Below the pieces are notes generated by a model. The model had not been told where the DNA came from and did no database searches. It worked only from the letters and a program-made list of their open reading frames with translations. Made by a program: the position numbers and the translations under genes. A stretch of DNA of 64,000 nt from Mycobacterium basiliense (GTDB lineage Bacteria; Actinomycetota; Actinomycetes; Mycobacteriales; Mycobacteriaceae). This document shows positions 9,184-19,311 of the stretch, piece after piece. Where the stretch lies: assembly GCF_900292015.1 (NCBI RefSeq), contig NZ_LR130759.1:5543631-5607630 (forward strand). The letters are read 5' to 3'. How positions within the stretch are numbered: the first letter of the stretch is position 1; the number at the start of each line of letters is the position of its first letter.

Positions 9184-10715
9184 GCGCACCTGCTGTGGCT
9201 GCCCCCGCCGCCGCCACGGGGACAACTCCCCCAAAACCTGCAACCACCCGGGTGACCGTCCTTACCGGCAAGCGGATGACCGATCTGGTGCTGCCCGCGG
9301 CGGTGTCCATCGGGACCTACATCGACGAAACGGTCGCGGTCCTGGCCGAGCTACTGGAAGACACCCCGGCCGATGTCCTCGCCGGCTTTGACTTTGCCGC
9401 ACAAGGTGTCTGGACATTCGCCCGACCCGGATTCCCGCCACTGAAGCCGGATCAATCCCTTGATGAGGCCGGGGTGGTCGACGGGTCGTTGCTGACCCTG
9501 GTATCGGCCAGCCGGACGGAGCGCTATCGGCCGCTGGTCGAAGACGTCATCGACGCGATCGCCGTCCTCGACGAGTCACCCGAGTTCGACCGCACAGCGA
9601 TGGAACGTTTCATCGGTGTGGCAATCCCGGTGCTGACCCTGCCGGTCACGGCGGTGGCCATGCGGGCGTGGTGGCAAACCGGACGGAGCCTGTTCTGGCC
9701 GCTGGCGATCGGCCTGATCGGCATCGCCGTCCTCGCGGGCTCCTTCGTCGCCAAACGGTTTTATCAGAATGCACGCCTATCGGAGAGCCTGCTGCTCACG
9801 GCCTACCCGCTGATCGCCGTCGCTGCGGCCATTGCGGTTCCGCTGCCGCGCGGAGTCCATTCGCTGGGAGCTCCCCAGCTGGCCGCCGCGGCCACTGCGG
9901 TGTTCTTTGTGACGTTGTTGGTACGCGGCGGCCCGCGACAGCGTCACGAAGTGACGTCGTTCGTCGTGATCACATCGATCGCGGTGATCGGCGCGGCGAT
10001 TGCCTTTGGCTACGGCTACCAGGACTGGGTGCCCGCCGGTGCGATCGCGTTCGGACTGTTTATCGTCACGAACGCGGCCAAGCTAACCGTCGCTGTCGCA
10101 CGCATCGCTCTGCCTCCCATTCCCGTTCCGGGCGAGACCGTGGACAACGAGGAGCTGCTGGACCCCATTACCGCCCAGGACGCCACCAACGAAGAGACCC
10201 CAACATGGCAGGCCATCATCGCATCGGCACCAGCATCGGCCGCCCGGCTTACCGAGCGCAGCAAACTGGCCAAACAGCTACTCATCGGGTACGTCACGGC
10301 CGGCATGCTGATCCTTGCCGCCGGTGCGATCGCAGTGGTGGTGAAGGGACACTTCTTCGTGCACACCCTGGTGGTGGCGGGTCTGATCACGGTCATCTGC
10401 GCATTCCGGTCGCGCCTCTACGCCGACCCCTGGTGTGCGTGGGCGTTGCTGACGGCGGCGGTGGTGATTCCCACTGGCCTAGTGGTCAAGCTGAGCCTGT
10501 GGTACCCGCACTACGCCTGGTTGATGTTGACCACTTACCTCGTTGCAGGCGTGGTCGCGCTGATATCGGTCGGAGCAATGGCTCAGGTCCGTCGCGTTTC
10601 GCCGGTGATGAAGCGGATTCTGGAACTGCTCGACGGCGCCATGGTGGCGTCGATCATTCCACTGCTGCTGTGGATTACCGGCGTCTACGACATGGTCCGG
10701 AATATTCGCTTCTGA
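9180..10715 (+). CDS. eccD1: EccD1, ESX-1 channel membrane protein
   Basis: This 511-aa protein forms the multi-spanning membrane vestibule of the ESX-1 channel. A cytosolic ubiquitin-like domain (about residues 20-100, RVTVLTGKRMTDLVLP onward) is followed by about eleven hydrophobic segments from residue 140 to the end. The frame is open from 9057. I chose the TTG at 9180 because it overlaps the espI stop (TTGA) and yields SAPAVAA, the same N-terminus and same 511-aa length I recall for M. tuberculosis. It ends before a 111-bp gap that leads to espJ. Confidence 0.94.
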   Translation: MSAPAVAAPAAATGTTPPKPATTRVTVLTGKRMTDLVLPAAVSIGTYIDETVAVLAELLEDTPADVLAGFDFAAQGVWTFARPGFPPLKPDQSLDEAGVVDGSLLTLVSASRTERYRPLVEDVIDAIAVLDESPEFDRTAMERFIGVAIPVLTLPVTAVAMRAWWQTGRSLFWPLAIGLIGIAVLAGSFVAKRFYQNARLSESLLLTAYPLIAVAAAIAVPLPRGVHSLGAPQLAAAATAVFFVTLLVRGGPRQRHEVTSFVVITSIAVIGAAIAFGYGYQDWVPAGAIAFGLFIVTNAAKLTVAVARIALPPIPVPGETVDNEELLDPITAQDATNEETPTWQAIIASAPASAARLTERSKLAKQLLIGYVTAGMLILAAGAIAVVVKGHFFVHTLVVAGLITVICAFRSRLYADPWCAWALLTAAVVIPTGLVVKLSLWYPHYAWLMLTTYLVAGVVALISVGAMAQVRRVSPVMKRILELLDGAMVASIIPLLLWITGVYDMVRNIRF

Positions 10716-10826
10716 CCTGCTGGTAGCCATTTACGCTAGATTTGCGCCGCCGAAATTGGCGCAATTGCGCTTCCGACACGTCGGGTAAAATTTGCTCGAT
10801 GGGTAACGTACCGAAGGGATCGTCTG

Positions 10827-11615
10827 ATGGCTGAACCGCTGGCCGTCGATCCCGCCCGCCTGATCGCGGCCGGAAGCAAACTCGCCGATCTGGTGTTTCC
10901 AACGGCTCCCGCACCGTTCGCAGCAACAGGGTCCGACCCGGTGTCGTCGGCGATCAACGAGACCATGCCCGGCATCGAATCGCTGGTTTCCGACGGTTTG
11001 CCCGGTGTCAGCGCCGCCCTAAAACGGACGGCAACGAGCATGTCCACGGCCGCCGATATCTATGCTAAAGCCGATCAGTCGCTGGGCGACGCACTAACGC
11101 AATATCAATTCGGCGCTGACGGCCAAACGCTTGGAACCAACAACGTGGCTGAGGTGGCGTCGGCCGGCCTGACCGGACAAACCAGCCAACTGCTGGGAGC
11201 GCCCGCCACCCAGGCGCTCGGGGCACCCGCAGCCGCGGCGTCACAGCTCAGTGAGACGGTGGGCGCGCAGGCCGACGAATTGGCACCGCGCGTGGCCGCC
11301 ACGGTACCGCAGATGGTTCAGCTGGCACCGCAGGCCGGCCAGATGGCCCAGCAAGCATCTCCGATTGCGCAGACCATCAGCCAATCGGCACAACAGGCTG
11401 GTTCGCAGGGCTCCCAAGGCGCAGCACCGGCCCAGTTGGTCTCCGACACCAAGCCGGAGGAGGACGGCGAGCTGACCGAGGACGACCAGGAGGGTAATGA
11501 CCTGGCCGCCGCTGACGACGGTGCCGCCGCGGGTCACGCCACGTTGGTGAGCGCTCCCGTCGAGAGCACGACCGGTGGCGATGCGTCGGCCGGCCCGCGC
11601 GAAACGCCGATCTAG
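10827..11615 (+). CDS. espJ: EspJ, ESX-1 secretion-associated protein
   Basis: This 262-aa Ala/Gln-rich protein, 280 aa in M. tuberculosis by memory, begins MAEPLAVDP, the same opening used by several type VII associated proteins (compare the EsxE start MAEPFRVDP). An N-terminal helical region of about 95 residues contains YAKAD, matching YxxxD. The second half is a low-complexity chain of AQQ/PQM/APQAG repeats and an acidic patch (EEDGELTEDDQEG). Its function is not established; it is reported as ESX-1 dependent. It converges with espK. Confidence 0.9.
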   Translation: MAEPLAVDPARLIAAGSKLADLVFPTAPAPFAATGSDPVSSAINETMPGIESLVSDGLPGVSAALKRTATSMSTAADIYAKADQSLGDALTQYQFGADGQTLGTNNVAEVASAGLTGQTSQLLGAPATQALGAPAAAASQLSETVGAQADELAPRVAATVPQMVQLAPQAGQMAQQASPIAQTISQSAQQAGSQGSQGAAPAQLVSDTKPEEDGELTEDDQEGNDLAAADDGAAAGHATLVSAPVESTTGGDASAGPRETPI

Positions 11616-11700
11616 GAGCCGCTGCCACCAAGCCGGTTGCTACGCACCTCGGTGCTGGCCGTGCTCGTTATCGATTCCCAACCCAGGGTCAGCGCGAGTG

Positions 11701-11726
11701 TCGGAAAGCTCGTGTCGCGTTTCCGA
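11701..11726. terminator. Small stem-loop between convergent espJ and espK
   Basis: A 7-bp perfect inverted repeat, TCGGAAA (11701-11707) with TTTCCGA (11720-11726), lies 86 bases past the espJ stop and 66 bases short of the espK end. Its place between two convergent genes suits a bidirectional terminator. It is short and has no U-tract, so this is a weak call. Confidence 0.35.
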
Positions 11727-11791
11727 TGACCATCTTGCGGATGCGCCGACAGCGGCAGCCCGCCCTGGGAGCGGACGCCGCCAATCTACGG

Positions 11792-14077
11792 TCACGAGAC
11801 GTCTGCGAGCGCCTCGTTGAGCAATCCGGCGACATATCGCCAATACAGCCAATCGGCGACCGCGGGACGCTGGGTCTCCGCATCGGCCGCCCGATACGCC
11901 TGGTGTAGGGCGATTTCCTGGCAGTGTTCTGCGTAGGCACGAAACGCCCTCAGGTGGGCGACCTCGCGGCCGCTGGCGTTGCTCGTCATGGGCTTCATCA
12001 GGTCGAACCAGAACATGTGGCGCTCGTCGTCCGGCGGATCGGCATCGGTCGGTGCCGGTGGCAACAGATCAAGCAGCCGCAAGTCGTCGGTATCGGCCAG
12101 CTGGGCCTGCGCCGAGGGATCCACCACTTCCAGTCGAGAACGCCCGGTCATCTTGCCGCTCTCCGGGATGTCGTCGGCTTCCAAAAGGATCTTGGCGGCA
12201 CCCGGATCGGAATTGGCCAGCTGTTCCGCTGTGCCGATCACCGCGCGCAGCTTCAAGTCGTGATAGGTCGCCCAGCCCAGCACCGCCAACAAGGGATAGG
12301 TGGCGTAACGTGCCTTCTCATCGGCGGGCATGGCGTGGTCGGCGCTGGCCATGTACACGTTGTTCGGCAACTGGATCCATTCGGGGATGTAGGCCAGCCC
12401 GTAGCTGTTGGCCACGACGATGTCACCGTCGGTCGTCACCGCGGTGATCCAGAAGAACCCATAGTCGCCCTTGCCGACGCTGTCGGGAGCGTTCAACGCC
12501 GCAGCGATGCGTCGCGCCAACCGCAGCGGGTCCTTCTTGTCGCTGCGCCGGGAGGCCGCGGCAATCGCGTCGCGCGCGGCGCGGGCGGCCGACACGGGGA
12601 CCATCGGGGACGGAGTAACGGCGTCGGCCGACTCGGTTTTCTCTTTATCGGGTTGGTCGGACGGCTCCGGGGGCGGCGCCGGACGCGAAGGGGCGGGGGT
12701 GCGCGCAGCGGCGGGCCGCGGCGTAGCTGTGGCCGGTGCCTTCCCGGCGGGGCCCACCGGTGCACGCCCAGAGGCGGCGCGCGAACCCGTGCTCGATGCC
12801 GCGGCCTGACTCGCGCTTGGGCCGGCACCCGCCGACGCCGCAGCGGCCCCCGGTCCGACTGACATTCCTCGTGCGGCCGCAGCGGGCATACCGCCGGCCG
12901 CCGCTGGCGCCGTAGCCGCCGAAGTGTCGTCGGCATGCGACGGGCCGGCTGGTCCCACCGGCTGCGTGGACGGCGCTGCGGGGGCCTCCGTCGCCGCCGC
13001 CGGTTTTACGTGGGCCGGCTCGGTTGCCGGCGAATCGGGTGTTGACGGGCCAGCGGGACCCGCCGGTGTCGCCGGATGATCTGGTGGTGGCGGCCCGTCT
13101 GGGGCGGGCTGCGGGCTGGGCGCCGGACCCGGTTGGACAGGTGTCGGTGGCGGCGGCGCGGGCGCGGGTGCGGGCGCGGGTGCCGGGGCGGGGGTAACCG
13201 GGGTGTCGGGGGTTGGCTTGCCCGGTTTGACCGGGGTGATCGGCGTAACCGGCCCTCCCGGAGTACCGGGCTTGATCGGAGTACCAGGCGTGACCGGCGG
13301 AACCGGTGTTACCGGTGTGACGGGTTGGCCGGGGGTCACCGGATGCGGCGGCGGACCCGGTGTCGGGTTTACCGGAGGAACCGGGCGCGGGACGCCGGGG
13401 GTAATCGGGCGAGACGGCGTAACCGGCTCGTAGGGATTCACCGGTGTCGGTTCGAAGGGCCTCGGGGTCGGCCTTTCGGGTGACGGCTTGCCCGGGGTTG
13501 GTACCACCACAGACGGTATGTCCGGGGCTGGCGGTGTTACTTGATGGAGTAGATCCTGAAGCGCATTGTGCGGCGGCTTCCAGTTTTTGGACGCCAAAAC
13601 TTGTTCGGCGGCCTGGGCCACCAGGCTGGTATTGGCGCTATGGGTCGCGCGGACCAACGAGTTGATGGCTTCTCGTCGCTGATCGGCGTCTAGCTCCGGA
13701 TCGTTTTCCAGGATGCTTATTTCGCGCTGAGCGCTATCTACGTTGTTGCCGATATCCGACTTGGCTTGGGCGATCAACCCGGCAACGTGTTGGTGCCAGG
13801 TAATGACCGTCGCCAGATAGTCCTGCATCGTGCTCATTTGTTTGAGGTTCGCGCCCAGGGCACCGTTGGCCGCACTGGCCGCGCCACCCGTCCACACACC
13901 AGCATCGAAAACTTCGACCTGCTGGTGCCGGCAGGAATCCATGACATCGGTGAACTTGTGCAGAACCCGGTTGTACTCCTGCGCCCGGTCGTAGAAGGCG
14001 TCTTCATCGGCTTCCGGCCAGCCGCCGGCCTCGAGCATCTTTCCGGCATACTCGCCTATCGGTCTCGGAATACCCAT
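11792..14077 (-). CDS. espK: EspK, ESX-1 secretion-associated protein
   Basis: This 761-aa protein (about 729 in M. tuberculosis) has an N-terminal helical domain with a WTG turn ([15 protein letters not shown], about residues 63-77) like PPE/EspB-type substrates. A very long proline-rich linker follows (about 185-370), dominated by PVTP/TPGxP repeats, then an Ala-rich stretch and a folded C-terminal domain (about 530-761) with several Trp residues. EspK is known to bind the C-terminal region of EspB and is proposed to chaperone it. The ribosome binding site GGGAGGAG precedes the ATG at 14077. It appears to be its own transcription unit. Confidence 0.94.
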   Translation of the reverse strand: MGIPRPIGEYAGKMLEAGGWPEADEDAFYDRAQEYNRVLHKFTDVMDSCRHQQVEVFDAGVWTGGAASAANGALGANLKQMSTMQDYLATVITWHQHVAGLIAQAKSDIGNNVDSAQREISILENDPELDADQRREAINSLVRATHSANTSLVAQAAEQVLASKNWKPPHNALQDLLHQVTPPAPDIPSVVVPTPGKPSPERPTPRPFEPTPVNPYEPVTPSRPITPGVPRPVPPVNPTPGPPPHPVTPGQPVTPVTPVPPVTPGTPIKPGTPGGPVTPITPVKPGKPTPDTPVTPAPAPAPAPAPAPPPPTPVQPGPAPSPQPAPDGPPPPDHPATPAGPAGPSTPDSPATEPAHVKPAAATEAPAAPSTQPVGPAGPSHADDTSAATAPAAAGGMPAAAARGMSVGPGAAAASAGAGPSASQAAASSTGSRAASGRAPVGPAGKAPATATPRPAAARTPAPSRPAPPPEPSDQPDKEKTESADAVTPSPMVPVSAARAARDAIAAASRRSDKKDPLRLARRIAAALNAPDSVGKGDYGFFWITAVTTDGDIVVANSYGLAYIPEWIQLPNNVYMASADHAMPADEKARYATYPLLAVLGWATYHDLKLRAVIGTAEQLANSDPGAAKILLEADDIPESGKMTGRSRLEVVDPSAQAQLADTDDLRLLDLLPPAPTDADPPDDERHMFWFDLMKPMTSNASGREVAHLRAFRAYAEHCQEIALHQAYRAADAETQRPAVADWLYWRYVAGLLNEALADVS

Positions 14078-14460
14078 CGCCTACTCTCCTCCCAACAGCA
14101 GCCTGGCCGCAGCGACGAGACCTGCCGGGTAGGTACCCGCAGTGAATCGTGAAACCGGCGCACAGACCCCACGGCCGCTGCGCGCGCTGGCGGGCCGCGG
14201 CGACTGTTGGGCGGTACCGGAGGTCATGGTTAACAAGCCTAACCGAGGTTAAGGCCAGCTAGATGCGGCAATTTGGGGTCAACACGGGAGCTTCCCGCGG
14301 CAGCTCAGAACCGCCAATTAGCGCGGTCACCGGACCGTCGCACAGCGGCCGGTGCGGATTCGAACAATGGCGGCCCAGACCGCGCGGCCACCTCGGAAAC
14401 GGCTTCCCCGGCCGGCAAGATGATGCACCGGGGCGCGAATTGTCGTTGCCTCGCGAGCAG
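14078..14460. other. Non-coding gap upstream of espK
   Basis: There are 383 bases between the espK start and the espL end. I see no supported gene. The part next to espK (14078-14240) should contain the espK promoter; it includes a short AT-richer stretch around 14222-14250 (GGTTAACAAGCCTAACCGAGG). The rest shows no clear hairpin or repeat. Confidence 0.6.
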
Positions 14461-14808
14461 CTAGGCAGAGCCTTTGTTCATCGTGTCGGACATGGCGGAC
14501 AGTGCCTGGATCAGTTGCTCCCCCGCCGCATCGTTGTAGGCGGACGCCGCCGACTGCGCTTTCCTCAGGGCCTCGTTAACCCGAGCACCGACCATTTCGG
14601 CGCCGACTTCCTTCAACAACCCGTCTTCAATGCGGACAGCGGTCAGCCACTGGTGCCCATTGATCGTCACCTCGACGGTCTCGGTTTCGTCGACACCCCG
14701 AAAGGATCCCGTGTTCATCTGATTGAGCGTCCCGTCCAGGGCCGACTGGAACCGCGCGGCCAACGCTAAGGCTTCGGCGACGTGCGGGTCCATCTCCATT
14801 CCGGTCAC
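14461..14808 (-). CDS. espL: EspL, YbaB/EbfC-like ESX-1 protein
   Basis: This 115-aa protein has the two-layer alpha/beta pattern of the YbaB/EbfC nucleoid-protein family: an N-terminal helix, the strand pair ETETVEVTINGHQWLTAVRI, and a long C-terminal helix. In M. tuberculosis and M. marinum, EspL is cytosolic, stabilises EspE/EspF/EspH and interacts with EspD, and is needed for ESX-1 function. The start overlaps the espB stop by 4 bases (ATGA), so it is translationally coupled to espB and is the last gene of the mycP1-eccE1-espB-espL unit. Confidence 0.94.
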   Translation of the reverse strand: MTGMEMDPHVAEALALAARFQSALDGTLNQMNTGSFRGVDETETVEVTINGHQWLTAVRIEDGLLKEVGAEMVGARVNEALRKAQSAASAYNDAAGEQLIQALSAMSDTMNKGSA

Positions 14809-16190
14809 TTTGTCTCCTTGCTGTCTTGACGGCGGCGATTACCGATAACGGCCTCGGTCCACTCCCGGTCCTCTGTGTAGAGCGCTTCTTCGTCTTGCTG
14901 GGCGCCCTTGGACTTGGAGCTGCCCTGACCCTGGGCACCGGCGCCCATGGGCATCCCCATGCCACCACCGGCCATTCCGGTACCTCCCGCGGCCCGTCCG
15001 GCGCCCGCTCCGGCGATATCGCCTGCAGCGGCAGGACGTACCGACTCGCCCCCGCCGCCGGCGAGCGGCGCCTCGCCCATTCCCGCTCCTCCGAGGCCAC
15101 CGCCTCCGCCGCCGCCCAGTGACATGGGTTTGATTCCCGGTTCCTTGGGCATGTTCGCCGCGGCTTCGCGGGTGGCCGAGGTGAGTTCAGCTCCAGCGTC
15201 GGCCGGGATGCCGCCACCCGCACCCCCGGTCGGCGGCATCATTGGCGGGGTCATGCCGGTGGCGGGAGTCCCGGATCCATCGCTCGGCGGCATTAAGAAG
15301 CTGGGAATTAGTCCCTGCGGTTGCGCAGGTGGCGGCGGGTCGATCTTGATGGCGGGAGGAGGCTTCGGCGGATTCACCGGCTCAAGATCTGCCTTGGTGT
15401 TGTACTCGCTCAACACCTTCTCCGATGTCTCCTGGTACTCCGCGTAAAGCTTGATGGCTTGCTGCTGATAGTCGGGATCCTTTGCCAGCTCTTCAAGCTT
15501 CGTGATATCCGCCAACGTGGGGTGGGAACGCCGTGCCCACACATGCAGTTGCGCCACGAATTGAGCCTGCTTGGCCAGTGCGGCGCTCAGTTTGGCCATG
15601 TGCAAGACCCAATCTTTTTGTTGATCCATGGAGGCCTCGCAGGCGGTGGCCGCGTCGCCTTCCCAGTTCTCGAAGATCCGGAACCGCTTGATGTCCCCTT
15701 GAAGTGCCAGGTTGAAGCTGGTCCAGCCCTCGGCGAAGTGCGCGAACGACGTGCCCTGGTCACCCGCTTCGAGCTTTGTCGCGGCGGTCTTGAGATCGGT
15801 AAAGTCCGACTCGCCCGCGGTCGCCACCTTTGAGGTGTCCTGCAGACCCTCGGTCTCGCCCGCACCCGCGCCCCCGGCCGACTGGGCTTCCACATCTGAG
15901 CCACCGTCGCTATCCAGCGCGGCTTCCGACTCCTCCTCAACCTCGCCATACGCCTTAGCCGCGTTGCGCAGTGACGTCGCCAACCGTTCCCGCTCGCGCG
16001 CGCCCGCCCGCAGGTAAAGGCGGATATTGTCGGCGGATACCGCCAACTGTTGGGCTGCGTTTTGGGCCGCAGTGAGCTCGCAGGGTGTAACGGGCACATC
16101 GGTGGGTGGGTCCGCCATCGGCGTCTCCACCTCGTTGGCTCTATTCAGAATTTCCTGCTGATCCACGGTAACGGTCTGCGGCTGGCTCAT
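14805..16190 (-). CDS. espB: EspB, ESX-1 secreted PE/PPE-fold substrate
   Basis: This 461-aa protein combines a PE-like and a PPE-like half in one chain. The N-terminal four-helix region carries a WEG turn (NWEGDAATA) and, after the PE-like helices, YGEVEEE, which satisfies the YxxxD/E export signal with Glu where the M. tuberculosis protein has Asp. From about residue 285 there is a Pro-rich linker, a Gly-rich low-complexity tail, and a conserved end (EDEREWTEA-type, VIGNRRRQDSKE). MycP1 cleaves EspB in the linker during secretion; the mature protein oligomerises into rings. It lies between eccE1 and espL. Confidence 0.96.
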   Translation of the reverse strand: MSQPQTVTVDQQEILNRANEVETPMADPPTDVPVTPCELTAAQNAAQQLAVSADNIRLYLRAGARERERLATSLRNAAKAYGEVEEESEAALDSDGGSDVEAQSAGGAGAGETEGLQDTSKVATAGESDFTDLKTAATKLEAGDQGTSFAHFAEGWTSFNLALQGDIKRFRIFENWEGDAATACEASMDQQKDWVLHMAKLSAALAKQAQFVAQLHVWARRSHPTLADITKLEELAKDPDYQQQAIKLYAEYQETSEKVLSEYNTKADLEPVNPPKPPPAIKIDPPPPAQPQGLIPSFLMPPSDGSGTPATGMTPPMMPPTGGAGGGIPADAGAELTSATREAAANMPKEPGIKPMSLGGGGGGGLGGAGMGEAPLAGGGGESVRPAAAGDIAGAGAGRAAGGTGMAGGGMGMPMGAGAQGQGSSKSKGAQQDEEALYTEDREWTEAVIGNRRRQDSKETK

Positions 16191-16294
16191 GTCGGATCAT
16201 CCTCCTTAGTGCTACAGCCATTATCGTCGCTGACGCGGAGGGTTCTTGCACCAAAAAAATTCACCAGCGCTCATCCCCGCCCCGGCCGCCTTGC

Positions 16295-17695
16295 CTACTT
16301 TTTGGGCAGGGCCATCTGGTAGCGGCTTTCCTCAGGTGGGGAAACCCGGCGAATCGGCAATTTCCGATGCCGTGGAGTGCCGACCAGGTTATGCCGCAAG
16401 ATCACGGTGTCGACGCCGGGATGCGGGCCAAGATAGGTCGTGGCGTGGGGCCACGCCACCTTGGCCACCGATCCGATATGCGCTCCGATCAGCGCGGCAA
16501 ACTGCTCGAAGTGGGGTCCGACCGTGACGATCCCGCCCGCAGCCGCCGAGCGTACGGCGAACTGGGTGAAGGTTTGTGCGTCACCAAGGTTGATGCTCAC
16601 GTCCACGTCGTCAAACGGGATGTAGACCGGGCACCGGTTCACCGTCTCACCGACCAGCACACCCGCTGATCCGATGGGCAATTGGCAGTGATGGTTGGCG
16701 ACGAGATTTTGGCCCTCCAAGGCCAGCCGCTGACCACCGAAAAGACGGGAGAATCCGCGCGGCGTCTTGGGCTTGCCCGCCATGGTCAGCAACACCGTGG
16801 AGCGGGGCGGCATTCCAGGAGCGATCCGGACCCTGGTAACGGTGTGGTCCGCTCGCGCCGACCACCAAAGATCCGGGCCACCTGGCGCGGTGTAGGCGGC
16901 GGTATATGCGTCGCGCCCCTTGATCATCGACCATCTCTCCCGCACAAAGTCGATGTCGATGGCGCGGTCGTAGTCATCGAAACTGCGTCCGCATGCGGCG
17001 TCGACACCGTTGCTGGCCAGGCCATCAGCAATCCGAGTCGCCGAGGCCACCAAATAGCGCGCCAACCCGGCAACACCCTCGTCACGCCGCCGCGCTGACT
17101 TACGGGTACGTTCCGGATCGGCTCGCAGCATGATCCAGCTACGCCGGCTGGCCGGGGCTGGATCGGCTCCGATCACCTGCTGGTACAGGTTGACCACCTC
17201 GGGTGCCGCGGTGGCGCCGACTCGGTAGCCGGCGGATACGACATCGGCTTCCAGGTCGGGACAATGCACCGCCAGAAGCTCCTCCAACAGCTGGGTGTCC
17301 AACACGTCGTCGGTGTGGGCCTGCCCGTCGACGATGACCGTTGGCGTAAACGGTCGGGCCTTGAGCTCGATGACCGCGACCAGACACTCACGCCGCCACC
17401 GCACCGCGACATGATCTCCCGGTTTCACGGTGGCACCGACCACCGGCTCGGATGGCGCGTCCACCGGCTTGCGGTGCCGGCGCAGCCACGCGAATACCGT
17501 GGCCACCCAACCGGTGACCCGACGACCGAAGAAGGTGACGGTGGCCACGATCACGCCCACCACCGCGATCACCAAGCCCACCCACCAGTAGCGCGTGTGC
17601 AGGAACAACATGATGGAGGGCGGAACCAACACCGCGACTAGCAATGTGTGACCGGTACTAAACCGAAACCGTATTGGGCTAAACGGGTTTCTCAT
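16295..17695 (-). CDS. eccE1: EccE1, ESX-1 channel peripheral membrane protein
   Basis: This 466-aa protein has two N-terminal transmembrane segments (about residues 14-34 and 40-60) and a cytosolic domain that lines the outside of the type VII membrane complex. The frame is open up to 17869. I chose the ATG at 17695 (MRNPFSPIRFRF) because it overlaps the mycP1 stop by 4 bases (ATGA) and matches the remembered 462-aa M. tuberculosis protein. The end VSPPEESRYQMALPKK is typical of the family. Confidence 0.95.
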   Translation of the reverse strand: MRNPFSPIRFRFSTGHTLLVAVLVPPSIMLFLHTRYWWVGLVIAVVGVIVATVTFFGRRVTGWVATVFAWLRRHRKPVDAPSEPVVGATVKPGDHVAVRWRRECLVAVIELKARPFTPTVIVDGQAHTDDVLDTQLLEELLAVHCPDLEADVVSAGYRVGATAAPEVVNLYQQVIGADPAPASRRSWIMLRADPERTRKSARRRDEGVAGLARYLVASATRIADGLASNGVDAACGRSFDDYDRAIDIDFVRERWSMIKGRDAYTAAYTAPGGPDLWWSARADHTVTRVRIAPGMPPRSTVLLTMAGKPKTPRGFSRLFGGQRLALEGQNLVANHHCQLPIGSAGVLVGETVNRCPVYIPFDDVDVSINLGDAQTFTQFAVRSAAAGGIVTVGPHFEQFAALIGAHIGSVAKVAWPHATTYLGPHPGVDTVILRHNLVGTPRHRKLPIRRVSPPEESRYQMALPKK

Positions 17696-19032
17696 CGGCG
17701 CCTCAGCGCCCGAGCGGCGAGCGTGCCCAACCCCAGCGCCAGCACCAAGCCGAGCACCGATAGCGCCACGACATTGATGGGCCCGCGATCCGGCGCTGGT
17801 TCCAAAACCGGGGGCGGCAGCCGTCTGACGCTGTAGGGAGCCGGTCCGGTGCCGGCCGGTATATCCCACGTCAACGCGGCAACGGCATTGGCGGCGCCCG
17901 CGCCGACGAGATTGTCCACCCCCCCACCGGGATGTCGTGCGGTGGCAGTGATCCGGTTCATCACCTGGACCGGCGTCAGATCGGGAAAGCGTTGCCGCAC
18001 CAGGGCTGCGATGCCCGACACGTAAGCCGCGGCAAAAGAGGTTCCCGCGATCGGGACGGGACCTTCCCGCCCTGGCAACGCATTGACCGGCTCCCCGTGG
18101 TCACCGAGGGCGATGATGTTCTCCGCGGGCGCCGCCACACCCACCCACGGTCCATGCATCGAGAACGAACTGGGCACGCCGCTCTGGCCGATGCCGCCGA
18201 CCGTCAACACCAACGGTGCGTACCAAGCCGGCGTGACGACCGTCTGCACTTTGCTCCAGCCGCGCGGGTCATCCGGGGTCGAGGCGTCCGGCAGCGGATT
18301 CTGTGCGCAATCGCCGCCGGTATTTCCGGCGGCGACGACGACCACCGCGTTCTTTTCATTGACCGCGTAGTTGATGGCTGCACCCAGGCTGACCTCGTCG
18401 ATCGGCCGACTCACCTTGTAGCAGGCGGCCTCGCTAATGTTGATCACACCTGCTCCGAGGTTAGCGGCGTGCACCACCGCGCGAGCGAGACTGCGGATGG
18501 ACCCGGCCGCCGGCGTGTCGTTGGGGTCGTTGGGGTTGGCTTGCGAGCCAACCGGTTCAAAGGCCTCCGACGTCTGACGCAAGGACAGCAGCCGCACATC
18601 GGGTGCGACACCGACGAACCCGTCGGTGGGCGCCGGCCGGCCGCCAATGATTGATGCGGTGAGGGTGCCATGGGCATCGCAGTCGGACAGCCCGTCACCA
18701 CCCTGGTCGACAAAATCACCCCCCGGCTCGGCCGGAACCCGTGGTGAGGCGTCGACGCCGGTGTCGATGACCGCCACTGTCACCCCGGCCCCGGTTGCGA
18801 ACTTGTGGGCCTCGGGTAGGCCCAAATAGGCGTTGCTCCAGGCCGGATCGTGAAAGCTGGACTCCGGCAGTGTCGTGGGACCCGTGCAGAGAACTCGTTG
18901 TTCGGTGGGTTCGTCGGGGCCTGTCACGTCGGGTGGGACCGCACCTGGGTCGATCGACGGCGGGCTGATGGCCAAGGCGGGCGGCGCGGTCAGCATCGCT
19001 AACACCACCGTCATCAGCAAGAGCCGGTGCAC
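17692..19032 (-). CDS. mycP1: MycP1, mycosin serine protease of ESX-1
   Basis: This 446-aa subtilisin-like protease has a signal peptide (residues 1-21, ending ALA), an N-terminal extension wrapped round the catalytic domain, the catalytic Asp90 (AVIDTGVD), His121 (CDAHGT) and Ser in GTSFAAAYVSG (about 332), then a Pro-rich linker and a C-terminal transmembrane helix with an RALRRR end. It processes EspB on the periplasmic side and is needed for a stable secretion complex. Length and motifs equal those of M. tuberculosis MycP1. It is first in the minus-strand mycP1-eccE1-espB-espL unit. Confidence 0.97.
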   Translation of the reverse strand: MHRLLLMTVVLAMLTAPPALAISPPSIDPGAVPPDVTGPDEPTEQRVLCTGPTTLPESSFHDPAWSNAYLGLPEAHKFATGAGVTVAVIDTGVDASPRVPAEPGGDFVDQGGDGLSDCDAHGTLTASIIGGRPAPTDGFVGVAPDVRLLSLRQTSEAFEPVGSQANPNDPNDTPAAGSIRSLARAVVHAANLGAGVINISEAACYKVSRPIDEVSLGAAINYAVNEKNAVVVVAAGNTGGDCAQNPLPDASTPDDPRGWSKVQTVVTPAWYAPLVLTVGGIGQSGVPSSFSMHGPWVGVAAPAENIIALGDHGEPVNALPGREGPVPIAGTSFAAAYVSGIAALVRQRFPDLTPVQVMNRITATARHPGGGVDNLVGAGAANAVAALTWDIPAGTGPAPYSVRRLPPPVLEPAPDRGPINVVALSVLGLVLALGLGTLAARALRRR

Positions 19033-19311
19033 CCCGGAATCACTCCATTCATTTCGCCGCAGTGGAGCCCTGGCACCTGGGTGTCAGTCTGCTTGCAGTT
19101 TAGACGTAACGGCTGCGTAAACGAGGCTTTTCCCGCGGGGGTCGCTGCCGTCACCTGGCCTTGCGGGCTTATCCGGCGTAGCACCGTCGACGGTATCCCA
19201 CCGCTGGTTGCCGCTGCGCAGCTTGGGTAGCGCCGCAGCGGCAGAGGTGATGCTCAAAGCGCTATGGGCACATACCTTTCCCGTGCATGGCTCGCCACCG
19301 GGCGCCGCTCG

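Noticed and set aside
14805..16190. EspB YGEVE considered as a lost export signal
   Set aside because: The general type VII signal is YxxxD/E, so Glu at the last position is acceptable.
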